A stretch of DNA of 64,000 nt from the NCBI GenBank assembly GCA_963752505.1, contig CAVVYM010000003.1:1-64000 (forward strand). Reading direction: 5' to 3'. The first letter of the stretch is position 1. Each line of letters starts with the position of its first letter. Source of the DNA: JACJWR01 sp963752505 (GTDB taxonomy: Bacteria; Actinomycetota; Actinomycetes; S36-B12; UBA10799). Of the stretch, positions 51,986 through 61,245 are shown piece after piece. Both the position numbers and the translations under genes were made by a program. Under the pieces are notes generated by a model. It was given only the letters and a program-made list of their open reading frames with translations, was not told where the DNA came from and did not search any database.

Positions 51986-52825
51986 TCAGGATTCGGGCGC
52001 AGTCACGAAGTCGATCAGCTGCTCCACGCGGCCGAGCAGCGCTGGTTCGAGGTCGGCGTAGGTGTTCACCCGCGCGAGAATGCGCCGCCAGGCGTCACGT
52101 TCCTCACCGGTCCAACCAAGCGCCGCCATCACGCCGCGTTTCCACGGCTGGCCGCGCGGAATCACCGGCCAGGCGTCGATGCCCACCGTGGCAGGCTTCA
52201 CCGCCGCCCAGATATCGACGTAGGGGTGTCCGGTGACCTCCACGTGCTCGGCAAACTGCGCTGCAATGCGGTCCGCGATGAGGCTCTCCTTCGAGCCGTC
52301 GACGAGATGATCCAGCAACACTCCCACCCGGCGGCCCGGGCCGGGTGCGAACTGCTCCAGCCGGGCCAGCAGATCATCGGCACCGTGCAATGGTTCGACC
52401 ACGACCCCTTCCACGCGCAGGTCATGCCCCCACACGCGCTCCACCAGTTCGGCATCGTGAATTCCCTCGACCCAAATCCGGCTACCGCGGGCGACCTGGG
52501 CACGGTGTCCGGTCACACGGACCGAACCGGATGCCGAACGCGCTGCCCCCGGTGTCTCGGTCAGGCCCGCGTTCGGCCTGACCAGTGTGACCACCTCGCC
52601 CTCTCGCCGAAAGGCCTCCGGGTCCAGTGGGAACAGCCGTCGGGAACCGTGGCGGTCCTCGAGCACAGCGGCCCAACCGGCAGGCGTCTTCTCCAATCCG
52701 ACGACGGCGCCGCAGTAGCCGGTGCTCGCGCACTCGACGACGAGCCCGGTGGTGGCCGCAACTTCCGGCACGGTGGAGCGCGGCGTCGGCGCTGCCAGCA
52801 CATCTCGGCCGTATCGATCGAACAC
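51986..52825 (-). CDS. DUF3097-family protein
   Basis: This 279-residue actinobacterial protein of unknown function starts at GTG 52825, just before YGRDVLA, where family members usually begin; GTG 52864 is the longer option. Conserved blocks include GSRIWVEGIHDAELVERVWG, VGVLLDHLVDGSKES and HPYVDIWAAVKP. The last two resemble toprim-like metal-binding strands; I infer that only from the pattern. It diverges from the dnaK promoter. Confidence 0.82.
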   Translation of the reverse strand: MFDRYGRDVLAAPTPRSTVPEVAATTGLVVECASTGYCGAVVGLEKTPAGWAAVLEDRHGSRRLFPLDPEAFRREGEVVTLVRPNAGLTETPGAARSASGSVRVTGHRAQVARGSRIWVEGIHDAELVERVWGHDLRVEGVVVEPLHGADDLLARLEQFAPGPGRRVGVLLDHLVDGSKESLIADRIAAQFAEHVEVTGHPYVDIWAAVKPATVGIDAWPVIPRGQPWKRGVMAALGWTGEERDAWRRILARVNTYADLEPALLGRVEQLIDFVTAPES

Positions 52826-52954
52826 GGCGTCAGCCTGCCATACGGCTAGGGGCCTGACGAACACCCCGGGATGTGGTGCAGATCACGCAAACTCAGCGAA
52901 ATCTTCCTCATCTGGCGGAATCATCGGCGGATCGGTAGAGTTGCACTCACAGAC

Positions 52955-52975
52955 CTTGCGTCGTGACGACTCAAC
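52955..52975. promoter_or_regulatory. HAIR-like HspR operator upstream of dnaK
   Basis: CTTGCGT-N7-ACTCAAC matches the HAIR consensus CTTGAGT-N7-ACTCAAG at 12 of 14 arm positions. HspR, encoded in the operon it would repress, binds this element in actinomycetes. Confidence 0.7.
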
Positions 52976-53085
52976 CTTATGGCTTGGTGAGCGTGTCACG
53001 GCCCAACGGCTCCGAATCTAAGGCAACAAAGAACTCACACACATCGGCTGAACAGTCAGTCGACCATCACAGGAGGAAGTCACAC

Positions 53086-54954
53086 ATGGCACGAGCAGTC
53101 GGCATCGACCTCGGAACCACCAACTCCGTCGTCGCCGTCCTGGAAGGCGGAGACCCGACGGTCATCCCCAACGCCGAAGGTGCGCGCACCACTCCGAGCA
53201 TCGTGGCGTTCGCGAAGAACGGCGAAGTCCTCGTTGGCGAGGTAGCCAAGCGGCAAGCCGTCACCAACGTGGACCGCACGATCCGGTCGGTCAAGCGCCA
53301 CATCGGCACAGACTGGACCGTCGACATCGACGGCAAGAAGTACACCCCGCAGGAGATCAGCGCCCGCATCCTGGGCAAGTTGAAGTCGGACGCGGAGTCC
53401 TACCTCGGCGACAAGGTGACCGACGCGGTCATCACCGTCCCCGCCTACTTCAGCGACGCGCAACGTCAGGCGACCAAGGAGGCCGGCGAGATTGCGGGCC
53501 TCAACGTGCTCCGCATCATCAACGAGCCCACCGCGGCAGCCCTGGCCTACGGCCTCGACCGTGGCGACAAGGAGGAGACCATCCTGGTGTTCGACCTCGG
53601 CGGCGGCACGTTCGACGTCTCGCTGCTTGAGATCGGCGGCGGCGTGGTCGAAGTCAAAGCCACCAGCGGTGACAACCACCTCGGTGGTGACGACTGGGAT
53701 CAGCGCATCGTCGACACCTTGGTGAAGAACTTCAAGAACGCTCACGGCGTGGACCTGAGCAAGGACAAGATGGCGATGCAGCGCCTGCGCGAGGCGGCGG
53801 AGAAAGCCAAAATCGAACTGTCCTCGTCCGCTGCGACGACCATCAACCTCCCCTACATCACGGCGAGCGCTGAGGGCCCGCTGCACTTGGACTTCGACCT
53901 CTCGCGGGCGCAGTTCGAGCAGATGACCTCTGACCTGCTCGACCGCACGAAGGCACCTTTCCACTCGGTCATTTCCGACGCCGGCATCGACGTGGCAGAC
54001 ATCGACCACGTGGTGCTCGTAGGTGGCTCCACCCGGATGCCTGCAGTGAGCAACCTGGTCAAGGAGCTCACTGGCGGTAAGGAGCCGAACAAGGGCGTCA
54101 ACCCCGACGAGGTTGTGGCCATCGGTGCCAGCCTGCAGGGTGGCGTACTCAAGGGCGAGGTCAAGGACGTGCTGCTCCTCGACGTCACCCCGCTCAGCTT
54201 GGGAATTGAGACCAAAGGCGGCGTCATGACCAAGCTCATCGACCGCAACACGACGATCCCCACCAAGCGCAGCGAGACGTTCACCACCGCGGAGGACAAC
54301 CAGCCCAGCGTGCAGATTCAGGTGTACCAGGGCGAGCGCGAGATGGCCGTCTACAACAAGAAGCTCGGCACCTTCGAGCTCACGGGCCTGCTTCCCGCCC
54401 CCCGCGGCGTGCCGCAGATCGAGGTCACTTTCGACATTGACGCCAACGGCATCGTGCACGTGTCGGCCAAGGACCTCGGCACCGGCAAGGAGCAGTCGAT
54501 GACCATCTCCGGTGGTTCCTCGCTGCCCAAGGATGACATCGAGCGCATGATGCGCGAGGCGGAGGAGCACGCCGAGGAGGACCGCGTCCGCCGTGAAGAG
54601 GTGGACGTTCGCAACGCCGCCGAGAGTGCGGTCTACGGCACCGAGAAGTTCCTCGCCGAAAACGGCGACAAACTTCCCGAGTCCAACCGGGCCGAGGTGT
54701 CCGACGTACTCGAAGAACTGAAGTCCGCGCTTGGTGGCAGCGATGTCGCAGCGATCAAGTCCGCTTCCGAGCGGCTCGCGCAGGTGAGCCAGGCAGCTGG
54801 CGCGGCGGTCTACGCAGCCGCCCAGCAGGCCGCTGACTCCTCCGCTGGAGCGGGCGAGCCCGGCGGCGCAGGCGAGGGCGGCTCGTCGTCCTCCTCCTCC
54901 GACGATGACGACGTCGTTGACGCCGAGATCGTGGACGAGGACGAGCAGAAGTGA
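53086..54954 (+). CDS. dnaK: Hsp70 chaperone
   Basis: The product is 622 residues from the ATG at 53086 behind AGGAGG. Hsp70 signatures are clear: GIDLGTTNSVVAVLEGG, VFDLGGGTFDVSLLEIG and VLVGGSTRMPAV. The substrate-binding domain follows (LLDVTPLSLGIETKGGVMT), then the lid and a Gly/Ser-rich tail ending DAEIVDEDEQK. It refolds proteins with DnaJ and GrpE. First gene of the HspR-controlled operon; GTGA overlaps with grpE. Confidence 0.98.
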   Translation: MARAVGIDLGTTNSVVAVLEGGDPTVIPNAEGARTTPSIVAFAKNGEVLVGEVAKRQAVTNVDRTIRSVKRHIGTDWTVDIDGKKYTPQEISARILGKLKSDAESYLGDKVTDAVITVPAYFSDAQRQATKEAGEIAGLNVLRIINEPTAAALAYGLDRGDKEETILVFDLGGGTFDVSLLEIGGGVVEVKATSGDNHLGGDDWDQRIVDTLVKNFKNAHGVDLSKDKMAMQRLREAAEKAKIELSSSAATTINLPYITASAEGPLHLDFDLSRAQFEQMTSDLLDRTKAPFHSVISDAGIDVADIDHVVLVGGSTRMPAVSNLVKELTGGKEPNKGVNPDEVVAIGASLQGGVLKGEVKDVLLLDVTPLSLGIETKGGVMTKLIDRNTTIPTKRSETFTTAEDNQPSVQIQVYQGEREMAVYNKKLGTFELTGLLPAPRGVPQIEVTFDIDANGIVHVSAKDLGTGKEQSMTISGGSSLPKDDIERMMREAEEHAEEDRVRREEVDVRNAAESAVYGTEKFLAENGDKLPESNRAEVSDVLEELKSALGGSDVAAIKSASERLAQVSQAAGAAVYAAAQQAADSSAGAGEPGGAGEGGSSSSSSDDDDVVDAEIVDEDEQK

Positions 54955-55538
54955 CCTCCGACCAGCACCCCGAGCACGGGGCATACCCCGAAGACGAAGG
55001 CGTGCGGGTCACCGATCGGCGCCGGATCGACCCCCAGACGGGGGCGGTCCGGCAGCCGCCGGTCGGCTCACCGGACCCGGTATCGGCAGATCCAGCCGAC
55101 ACCGCGGCGGCCACCACGGCTGACGAATCGGCTGAGCAGGTCGCGGAACTCACACAGGACCTCCAGCGTCTCGCCGCCGAGTACAAGAACTACCGCGATC
55201 GTGTGCAACGAGAACTGGCCGAAGCCCAGTTGCGTGGCCGCGCTGACGTGGTCAACGAGTTGATCGCCACGTTGGACGATCTCGACCGTGCCGCTGAGCA
55301 CGGTGAGCTGCAAGGCCCGGTGAAGGCGCTGTCGGACAACCTCTTCGCGATGCTGGATCGTCTTGGAGTGGAGCGCTATGGCGCCGAGGGCGAACCTTTC
55401 GACCCCACCGTCCACGAAGCCATGACCCACGCCGCCGGCGAGGACCTCGCTGGCCCCACCGTCACTGCGGTCTATCAACCCGGCTACCGGATGGGCGAGC
55501 GGATCATCAGGGCCGCTCGTGTGGCTGTTGCCGAATGA
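54951..55538 (+). CDS. grpE: nucleotide exchange factor GrpE
   Basis: The 195-residue product starts at a GTG overlapping the dnaK stop. It has an acidic disordered N terminus and a long dimerisation helix (LTQDLQRLAAEYKNYRDRVQRE). The beta domain ends with GEDLAGPTVTAVYQPGYRMGERIIRAARVAVAE. It releases ADP from DnaK. Confidence 0.96.
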   Translation: MTSDQHPEHGAYPEDEGVRVTDRRRIDPQTGAVRQPPVGSPDPVSADPADTAAATTADESAEQVAELTQDLQRLAAEYKNYRDRVQRELAEAQLRGRADVVNELIATLDDLDRAAEHGELQGPVKALSDNLFAMLDRLGVERYGAEGEPFDPTVHEAMTHAAGEDLAGPTVTAVYQPGYRMGERIIRAARVAVAE

Positions 55539-55569
55539 CGAATGAGATGACTCAGTAAGGAGGGACGCG

Positions 55570-56763
55570 ATGTCGCAGGCGGATTGGCTCGACAAGGACT
55601 TCTACAAGATCCTGGGCGTCTCCAAGAGTGCAGATGCGGCCGAAATCAAGAAGGCCTACCGCAAGTTGGCGCGAGAGCTCCACCCGGACACCAACCCGGA
55701 CCCCAAAGCTGAGGACCGCTTTAAAGCGGTCAGCGAGGCGTACGACGTGGTCGGTGACGCCGAGAAGCGCAAGGAGTACGACGAGTTCCGCAAACTCGGT
55801 GCCTCCGGCCGATTCGGCTTTCCGGGGGGCGGCGGGGGTGCCCCGGGCGGCGGTGGTGGAGGAGGGTTCAACACCTCTGATCTCGGTGACATATTCGGTC
55901 GCGCGGGATCGGCGGCAGGTGGGTTCTCCGACGTCTTCTCGGGCCTGTTCAACCGCGGGGGCGGCGCGCAGGGCGGGACGCAGCGCACCCGAGCCCGTCG
56001 GGGTCAGGACATCGAGTCGGAGGTGAACATCTCGTTCACCGAGGCGCTCGACGGCGTGACGCTACCTTTGCGGTTGGCTACCGAAGGCGCTTGTGGCACC
56101 TGCCACGGCACCGGGGCGCGGGCGGGTAGCACTCCGCGTGTGTGCCCCACGTGTGAAGGAACCGGACAGCGCGCCCAGAACCTCGGTGGATTCGCATTCG
56201 CGGAGCCGTGCGACGAGTGCCTCGGCCGCGGCCTGGTCGTCGACGACCCGTGCCCCACGTGCTACGGATCGGGGCGCGCTCAGAGCTCTCGGACGGTCAA
56301 CGCCCGCGTGCCGGCCGGAGTCAAGGACGGCCAACGGATCAAGTTGAAAGGCAAAGGCGGCCCGGGCGAATCCGGGGGACCCGACGGTGATCTCTACATC
56401 GTGGTGCACGTGGACTCCCACCCCGTTTTCGTGCGCAACGGCGACAACCTCGAGATCACCGTGCCGGTGACCTTCGACGAAGCTGCACTTGGTGCCAATG
56501 TGAAGGTGCCGGTCCTCGGCGGCGGGGCGGTGACCCTGAAACTGCCCCCCGGCACCGCCAACGGCCGCACCTTCCGGGTGCGCGGCAAGGGCGCCTCCCG
56601 TCGGGACGGCACCAAGGGCGACATGCTCGTGAGCGTCAAGGTGTCGGTGCCGGAGGAAGCTCAACTCAACGACGCCGCTCGTGAGGCGCTGCGCGCCTAT
56701 CGGGAGGCGACCAACGCGCACGACCCCCGTGCGAACTTGATGGCTAGGGCTGGAGGTGGATGA
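55570..56763 (+). CDS. dnaJ: Hsp40 co-chaperone DnaJ
   Basis: The 397-residue product has a J domain (DFYKILGVSKSADAAEIKKAYRK, HPD in LHPDTNP) and a Gly/Phe-rich region. Four zinc-binding repeats follow: CGTCHGTGA, CPTCEGTG, CDECLGRG and CPTCYGSG. Then come the C-terminal peptide-binding domains. It delivers clients to DnaK. AAGGAGG precedes the ATG, and the stop overlaps hspR. Confidence 0.97.
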   Translation: MSQADWLDKDFYKILGVSKSADAAEIKKAYRKLARELHPDTNPDPKAEDRFKAVSEAYDVVGDAEKRKEYDEFRKLGASGRFGFPGGGGGAPGGGGGGGFNTSDLGDIFGRAGSAAGGFSDVFSGLFNRGGGAQGGTQRTRARRGQDIESEVNISFTEALDGVTLPLRLATEGACGTCHGTGARAGSTPRVCPTCEGTGQRAQNLGGFAFAEPCDECLGRGLVVDDPCPTCYGSGRAQSSRTVNARVPAGVKDGQRIKLKGKGGPGESGGPDGDLYIVVHVDSHPVFVRNGDNLEITVPVTFDEAALGANVKVPVLGGGAVTLKLPPGTANGRTFRVRGKGASRRDGTKGDMLVSVKVSVPEEAQLNDAAREALRAYREATNAHDPRANLMARAGGG

Positions 56764-57110
56764 TGAGTCAACCGCAGAGCGACATGATCCCGGAGGATGC
56801 GCCGGTCTACGTCATTTCAGTGGCCGCTGACCTGGCGGGCCTGCATCCCCAGACGTTGCGCCAGTACGACCGATTGGGAATCGTGCGGCCCAGCCGCGCC
56901 GGCGGCAAGTATCGACTGTATTCAATGCGCGACGTGCGTCGACTGAGGCAGGTCCAGGACTTGGCTGGTGAGGGCATGAACCTCATCGGTATCAAGCGGG
57001 TGTTGGACCTCCAGGAGCGCGTCGCCGAACTCGAATCGCGACTATCGCACTTCGAAGCCCGAGAATCCTCGACGGCGCTCGTGGTGTGGCACCCCCAGCG
57101 GCGCCGCTAG
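56760..57110 (+). CDS. hspR: MerR-family heat-shock repressor HspR
   Basis: The 116-residue product starts at ATG 56760 or 56763, overlapping the dnaJ stop. The MerR-type DNA-binding domain reads VISVAADLAGLHPQTLRQYDRLGIVRPSRAGGKYRLYSMRDVRRL, followed by a coiled coil (LQERVAELESRL). It represses the dnaK operon and usually clpB through HAIR sites, with DnaK as corepressor. Confidence 0.95.
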   Translation: MMSQPQSDMIPEDAPVYVISVAADLAGLHPQTLRQYDRLGIVRPSRAGGKYRLYSMRDVRRLRQVQDLAGEGMNLIGIKRVLDLQERVAELESRLSHFEARESSTALVVWHPQRRR

Positions 57111-57149
57111 GGTCGCAATAAGGATCGACGACTTTCTGTAAGGATCACG

Positions 57150-59738
57150 ATGGACATCGAATTCACCACCAAAGCCCAAGACGCGCTCGGCGCAGCCGTG
57201 CGGCGGGCCGCGGCCAACGGCAACGCCGAGGTGGCCCCCATCCACCTGCTCGACGCGCTGCTCGGGCAGGGCGAGGGAATCGCCACTGCACTGCTCGACC
57301 AAGTGGGCGTCGACCGCCGCGTGCTGGCCGCCGCAGTGGAGGCGGAAATGGCCCAACTGCCGTCGGCGGCCGGCAGCACGGTGGGCACTCCACAACTATC
57401 CCGCGCCATGTACGCGGTGCTGCAGGCGGCGCAGGATCTAGCGAAGTCCCGCGGCGATGACTACGTCTCCACCGAGCACCTGCTGGTGGGGCTGTCATCG
57501 TCCGGCGGCACTGGGGTATCGGATCTGCTCGCAACCGCCGGTGCCACCACCGAGGCGCTCATGGCCGCGCTGTCCGACCTCAAAGGAGCTGACCGGGTGA
57601 CGACTAAGGATCCGGAGGACACCTTCCAAGCGCTTGAGAAGTTTGGGGTGGACCTGACCAAACGTGCCGCCGAAGGAAAGATCGACCCCGTCATCGGACG
57701 TGACTCCGAGATTCGCCGGGTGATCCAGGTGCTCTCCCGGCGCACCAAGAACAACCCGGTGCTCATCGGCGAACCGGGTGTGGGCAAGACGGCGGTGGTC
57801 GAGGGGCTGGCCCGACGCATCGTGGAGGGCGATGTGCCCGAGTCGTTGCGCGGCAAGAAGTTGATCGCCCTCGACCTCGGCGGAATGGTCGCCGGGGCTA
57901 AGTACCGTGGCGAGTTCGAGGAGCGCCTCAAGTCCGTGCTGGAGGAGATCGCGGCCAGCGATGGCCAGGTAATCACCTTCATCGACGAACTGCACACCGT
58001 CGTCGGGGCTGGGGCGTCCGGTGAGGGCGCCATGGACGCCGGCAACATGCTCAAGCCGATGCTCGCCCGCGGCGAACTGCGCCTCATCGGCGCGACCACC
58101 CTCGACGAGTACCGCGAGTACGTCGAGAAGGACCCCGCGCTGGAACGAAGGTTCCAACAGGTGTTCGTCGGTGAACCCAGTGTCGAGGACACGATCGGCA
58201 TCCTGCGCGGGCTGAAGGAGAAGTACGAGGCCCACCACAAAGTGGCGATCTCTGACGCGGCGGTGGTGGCCGCGGCGACCCTGTCGGATCGCTACATCAC
58301 CTCGCGCTTCCTCCCCGACAAGGCAATCGACCTGGTGGATGAGGCGTCGAGCCGGCTGCGCATGGCCATTGACTCCTCGCCCGAGGAGATCGACACTCTC
58401 CAACGCCAGGTCGACCGGATGCGCATGGAAGAGATGGCGCTGTCGAACGAGTCCGATGAGGCCTCGAAGGAGCGGTTGAAGAAGCTGCAGTCCGACATCG
58501 CCGACAAGGAGGAGGCGCTGCGCGGGCTCAAGGCGCGTTGGGAGCAGGAGAAGGGTGCCCTCGATCGCATCGGTGACCTGAAGATCGAAATCGACGAGCT
58601 CCGCGTGCGAGCCGACCGCGCGCAGCGCGACGGTGACTTCGAGGCCGCCTCGAGGCTCGTCTACGCCGACATCCCCGCGAAGGAGGCGGAACTCGAAGCT
58701 GCCGCCGAGGCCGCAAACGAACGCGAGGGCATGGTCGGCGAGGAGGTCGGGGCCGACGACGTGGCCGAGGTCGTTTCCGCCTGGACGGGTATTCCGGCGG
58801 GTCGGTTGCTGCAAGGCGAAACCGAGAAGCTGCTGCACATGGAGGACTACCTCTCGGCCCGCGTGATCGGCCAGGACGAGGCGGTGCGCACGGTCTCGGA
58901 CGCGGTGCGCCGCAGCCGCGCCGGCATCTCCGATCCCAACCGGCCTACTGGTTCGTTCCTCTTCCTGGGCCCCACGGGCGTCGGCAAGACCGAACTGGCC
59001 AAGGCGCTCGCCGAGTTCCTCTTCGACGATGAGCGCGCGATGATTCGCATCGACATGAGCGAGTATGGCGAGAAGCACTCGGTGGCGCGCCTCGTCGGGG
59101 CACCGCCTGGCTATGTCGGCTACGAGGAGGGCGGCCAGCTCACCGAAGCGGTCCGACGTCGCCCCTACTCCGTCGTGCTTCTCGACGAAGTCGAGAAGGC
59201 GCATCCGGAGGTCTTTAACATCCTGCTGCAAGTGTTCGATGACGGTCGGCTCACGGACGGTCAGGGACGCACGGTCGACTTCCGCAACGTGATTCTGATC
59301 CTCACCTCCAACCTCGGCTCGCAATTCCTCATCGACACCTCCAAGCCCTTCGACGAACGTTCGGACGAAGTCATGGAGGTGGTGCGGGCGGCCTTCAAAC
59401 CGGAGTTCCTCAACCGGCTCGACGACATCGTCATGTTCCACCCGCTCAGCGAGGCGAACCTCGAGCACATAGTCGGCCTGCAACTCGAAGCCATGCAGGC
59501 ACGCCTCGCCGATCGTCGCATCACCCTCGAGGTGACAGACGCGGCCAAGGCATGGTTGGCCAAGCGCGGGTTCGATCCGATCTATGGCGCACGGCCGTTG
59601 CGGCGACTGGTGCAGACCGCGGTGGGCGACCAACTGGCTCGGCAGATTCTGGCGGGCTCCATTCGAGACGGAGCTGCCGTCGTGGTGGATGCCCCGGAGG
59701 GCGCCGATGCCGGGGAGCTGACAGTCAGTCCCGCCTAA
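57150..59738 (+). CDS. clpB: ClpB disaggregase
   Basis: The 862-residue AAA+ protein has an N domain. The first ATPase module has GEPGVGKTAVVEGLA and the arginine-rich LIGATTLDEYREYVEKD. The coiled-coil middle domain spans roughly residues 400-530. The second module has GPTGVGKTELAKALAEFLF and a C terminus FDPIYGARPLRRLVQ. It threads aggregated protein and works with DnaK. The gap to hspR is 39 bp, so it can be read from the dnaK operon. Its end overlaps the convergent DUF2516 gene by 4 bp. Confidence 0.98.
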   Translation: MDIEFTTKAQDALGAAVRRAAANGNAEVAPIHLLDALLGQGEGIATALLDQVGVDRRVLAAAVEAEMAQLPSAAGSTVGTPQLSRAMYAVLQAAQDLAKSRGDDYVSTEHLLVGLSSSGGTGVSDLLATAGATTEALMAALSDLKGADRVTTKDPEDTFQALEKFGVDLTKRAAEGKIDPVIGRDSEIRRVIQVLSRRTKNNPVLIGEPGVGKTAVVEGLARRIVEGDVPESLRGKKLIALDLGGMVAGAKYRGEFEERLKSVLEEIAASDGQVITFIDELHTVVGAGASGEGAMDAGNMLKPMLARGELRLIGATTLDEYREYVEKDPALERRFQQVFVGEPSVEDTIGILRGLKEKYEAHHKVAISDAAVVAAATLSDRYITSRFLPDKAIDLVDEASSRLRMAIDSSPEEIDTLQRQVDRMRMEEMALSNESDEASKERLKKLQSDIADKEEALRGLKARWEQEKGALDRIGDLKIEIDELRVRADRAQRDGDFEAASRLVYADIPAKEAELEAAAEAANEREGMVGEEVGADDVAEVVSAWTGIPAGRLLQGETEKLLHMEDYLSARVIGQDEAVRTVSDAVRRSRAGISDPNRPTGSFLFLGPTGVGKTELAKALAEFLFDDERAMIRIDMSEYGEKHSVARLVGAPPGYVGYEEGGQLTEAVRRRPYSVVLLDEVEKAHPEVFNILLQVFDDGRLTDGQGRTVDFRNVILILTSNLGSQFLIDTSKPFDERSDEVMEVVRAAFKPEFLNRLDDIVMFHPLSEANLEHIVGLQLEAMQARLADRRITLEVTDAAKAWLAKRGFDPIYGARPLRRLVQTAVGDQLARQILAGSIRDGAAVVVDAPEGADAGELTVSPA

Positions 59739-60007
59739 CTGCCGGTCATCTCCTTGATCTTCGGGCGCACGTCTGCGAAATAGACGCCCATGGCGACCAC
59801 CCCGGCGAGGCCGAGGATCGAAACCGGTGCCAGGAAGACAAATGCGGTGGCGATGGCGAGGATGCCGAGCCAGAGGGGCTTGCTCAGTCGTCCGATGTAG
59901 GTGAAGGCCTCGCTGGGGCGACGGACGCAGTCGACCAGCGCCACGAGTGTGGCGATTGTGAGACCGATGCGAAGGGCGTTGACCACGAGGTCGACGAGAT
60001 CAGGCAT
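59735..60007 (-). CDS. DUF2516-family small membrane protein
   Basis: The 90-residue product has two or three hydrophobic helices (LRIGLTIATLVALVDCV, LWLGILAIATAFVFLAP, ILGLAGVVAMGVYFADV) and a short basic tail. Function is unknown. The order XRE regulator, HbhA-like protein, DUF2516 matches the hbhA locus of mycobacteria. A strong hairpin separates it from the HbhA-like gene. Confidence 0.85.
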   Translation of the reverse strand: MPDLVDLVVNALRIGLTIATLVALVDCVRRPSEAFTYIGRLSKPLWLGILAIATAFVFLAPVSILGLAGVVAMGVYFADVRPKIKEMTGS

Positions 60008-60042
60008 GTCTCAAGGGTAAGCGTTGGCAGCGAACACGCAAA

Positions 60043-60084
60043 GACGGCTGGTGCCGGGGGCTATCCCATCCGGCACCAGCCGTC
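60043..60084. terminator. bidirectional hairpin terminator
   Basis: GACGGCTGGTGCCGG at 60043-60057 pairs perfectly with CCGGCACCAGCCGTC at 60070-60084 around a 12-nt loop. Short T-runs follow on both sides. It lies downstream of the HbhA-like gene and upstream of DUF2516. Confidence 0.8.
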
Positions 60085-60134
60085 GCTTTGGTCAAGCACG
60101 ATGCGGCACCGCGCTTGGGTTGTGGTGGCTGGAA

Positions 60135-60716
60135 TCAGCGACCGATGCGCTCGCGCACCGACTTCACGGTCGAGTCGGTCCGCTCGCGGAGATCGTGGGC
60201 CCGTGAGTCCACGTGACCGCGCAGGTCCAGGAACAGGTCGTTGAGCTTGCCGGGGGCGGTCTCGAAGAACTCAATGATGTCGGCGCGCACGTCGTCAACC
60301 TTGGACAGGTCGAGCTTGGGCAGTTCGAGCTTGGGCAGTTCCACCTTGGGCAGTTCCACCTTCGGCAGTTCGACCTTCGGGAGTTCGACCTTGGGCAGTT
60401 CGAAGTCCTTGAGGCCGTCGAGGAAACTCTTGTCCGATGCCATCTCATGTGCTGCGTCAGCAACCGAATCGGCAGCCTCGGCGGTCTTCGCGGCGGCCGT
60501 CTCCTTGACGGCGGTCGCCTTCTTCGCCGCGGTCTTCTTCGCGGCGGTGGTCTTCTTCGCCGCGGTCTTCTTGGCGGTCGTGGTCTTCTTCGCCGCCGTG
60601 CTCTTGGCGGCGGTGGCCTTCTTAGTCACGGTCTTCTTGACCGCGGTCGCCTTGTCGCCAGCGGTGTCAACCGCTTCGTTGACCTTCTCGGACACAGTCT
60701 CGGGCTGGTTTTCCAT
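60135..60716 (-). CDS. HbhA-like / histone-H1-like protein with permuted repeat order
   Basis: The 193-residue product has no signal peptide. Residues ~22-77 are Lys/Ala/Thr repeats (AAKKTTAAKKTAAKK), like histone-H1 or HbhA tails. After an Ala-rich linker come seven ELPK(V/L) pentapeptides (~104-138), then an amphipathic C-terminal region (ADIIEFFETAPGKLNDLFLDL, then RAHDLRERTDSTVKSVRERI). Mycobacterial HbhA has a helical N-terminal region and the Lys repeats at the C terminus; here the Lys block is N-terminal. Position next to the XRE and DUF2516 genes supports orthology by synteny. It may bind DNA, heparin-like glycans or membranes. Confidence 0.7.
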   Translation of the reverse strand: MENQPETVSEKVNEAVDTAGDKATAVKKTVTKKATAAKSTAAKKTTTAKKTAAKKTTAAKKTAAKKATAVKETAAAKTAEAADSVADAAHEMASDKSFLDGLKDFELPKVELPKVELPKVELPKVELPKLELPKLDLSKVDDVRADIIEFFETAPGKLNDLFLDLRGHVDSRAHDLRERTDSTVKSVRERIGR

Positions 60717-60728
60717 TGTGATCCTCTT

Positions 60729-61121
60729 TCATTCAGTGGGTCGTCTGGGGGAGTCGTTCGTCGGTGCAGACGCCGGTTCAGCGGCGGTGTTCTCCGCCAC
60801 GAATGCTGAGTAGATCTCCAACATCGCGCGACGTTGACGTTCCGTCAGCGATGAGTCGCGGGCTATGGCAGTCCGCACTCCGCTGGCGTCGTTTGCCTCA
60901 AGCAACCCCGCTCGCACGTACAGCGTCTCGGCTGAGATGCGCAGTGCCGCCGCGATCTGAGTCAGGATTTCCGCACTGGGATTGCGCAGCCCACGCTCGA
61001 CCTGGCTCAAGTAGGGGTTGGAGACGCCGGCGCTCTTGGCAAGTTGGCGCAGGGACATCTGCGCTGCGTTGCGCTGTTCCCTGATGTACTCGCCGAGGGT
61101 ACCGACATCTAACTTGGACAC
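60729..61121 (-). CDS. XRE-family regulator
   Basis: The 130-residue product has an N-terminal helix-turn-helix LGEYIREQRNAAQMSLRQLAKSAGVSNPYLSQVERGLRNPSAEILTQIAAAL. A helical tail (LTERQRRAMLEIYSAFVAE) follows. It lies 12 bp upstream of the HbhA-like gene on the same strand, as in mycobacteria, and probably controls it. Confidence 0.9.
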   Translation of the reverse strand: MSKLDVGTLGEYIREQRNAAQMSLRQLAKSAGVSNPYLSQVERGLRNPSAEILTQIAAALRISAETLYVRAGLLEANDASGVRTAIARDSSLTERQRRAMLEIYSAFVAENTAAEPASAPTNDSPRRPTE

Positions 61122-61245
61122 GTCTCAATAGTGCCCCGAGTGCTTGCAATTGCAAACACCGAATCGGGCAAAAGTGCCGTGATGTCAATCACTTTCGTGT
61201 CAGGCGATCAACCTGCTGCATCACTGAGGCAAGCGGTTCCAGCGG

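Noticed and set aside
53080..54984. 634-codon minus-strand ORF across dnaK, and a 712-codon one across clpB.
   Set aside because: Typical antisense shadows of strongly biased high-GC genes; the plus-strand proteins are unmistakable.
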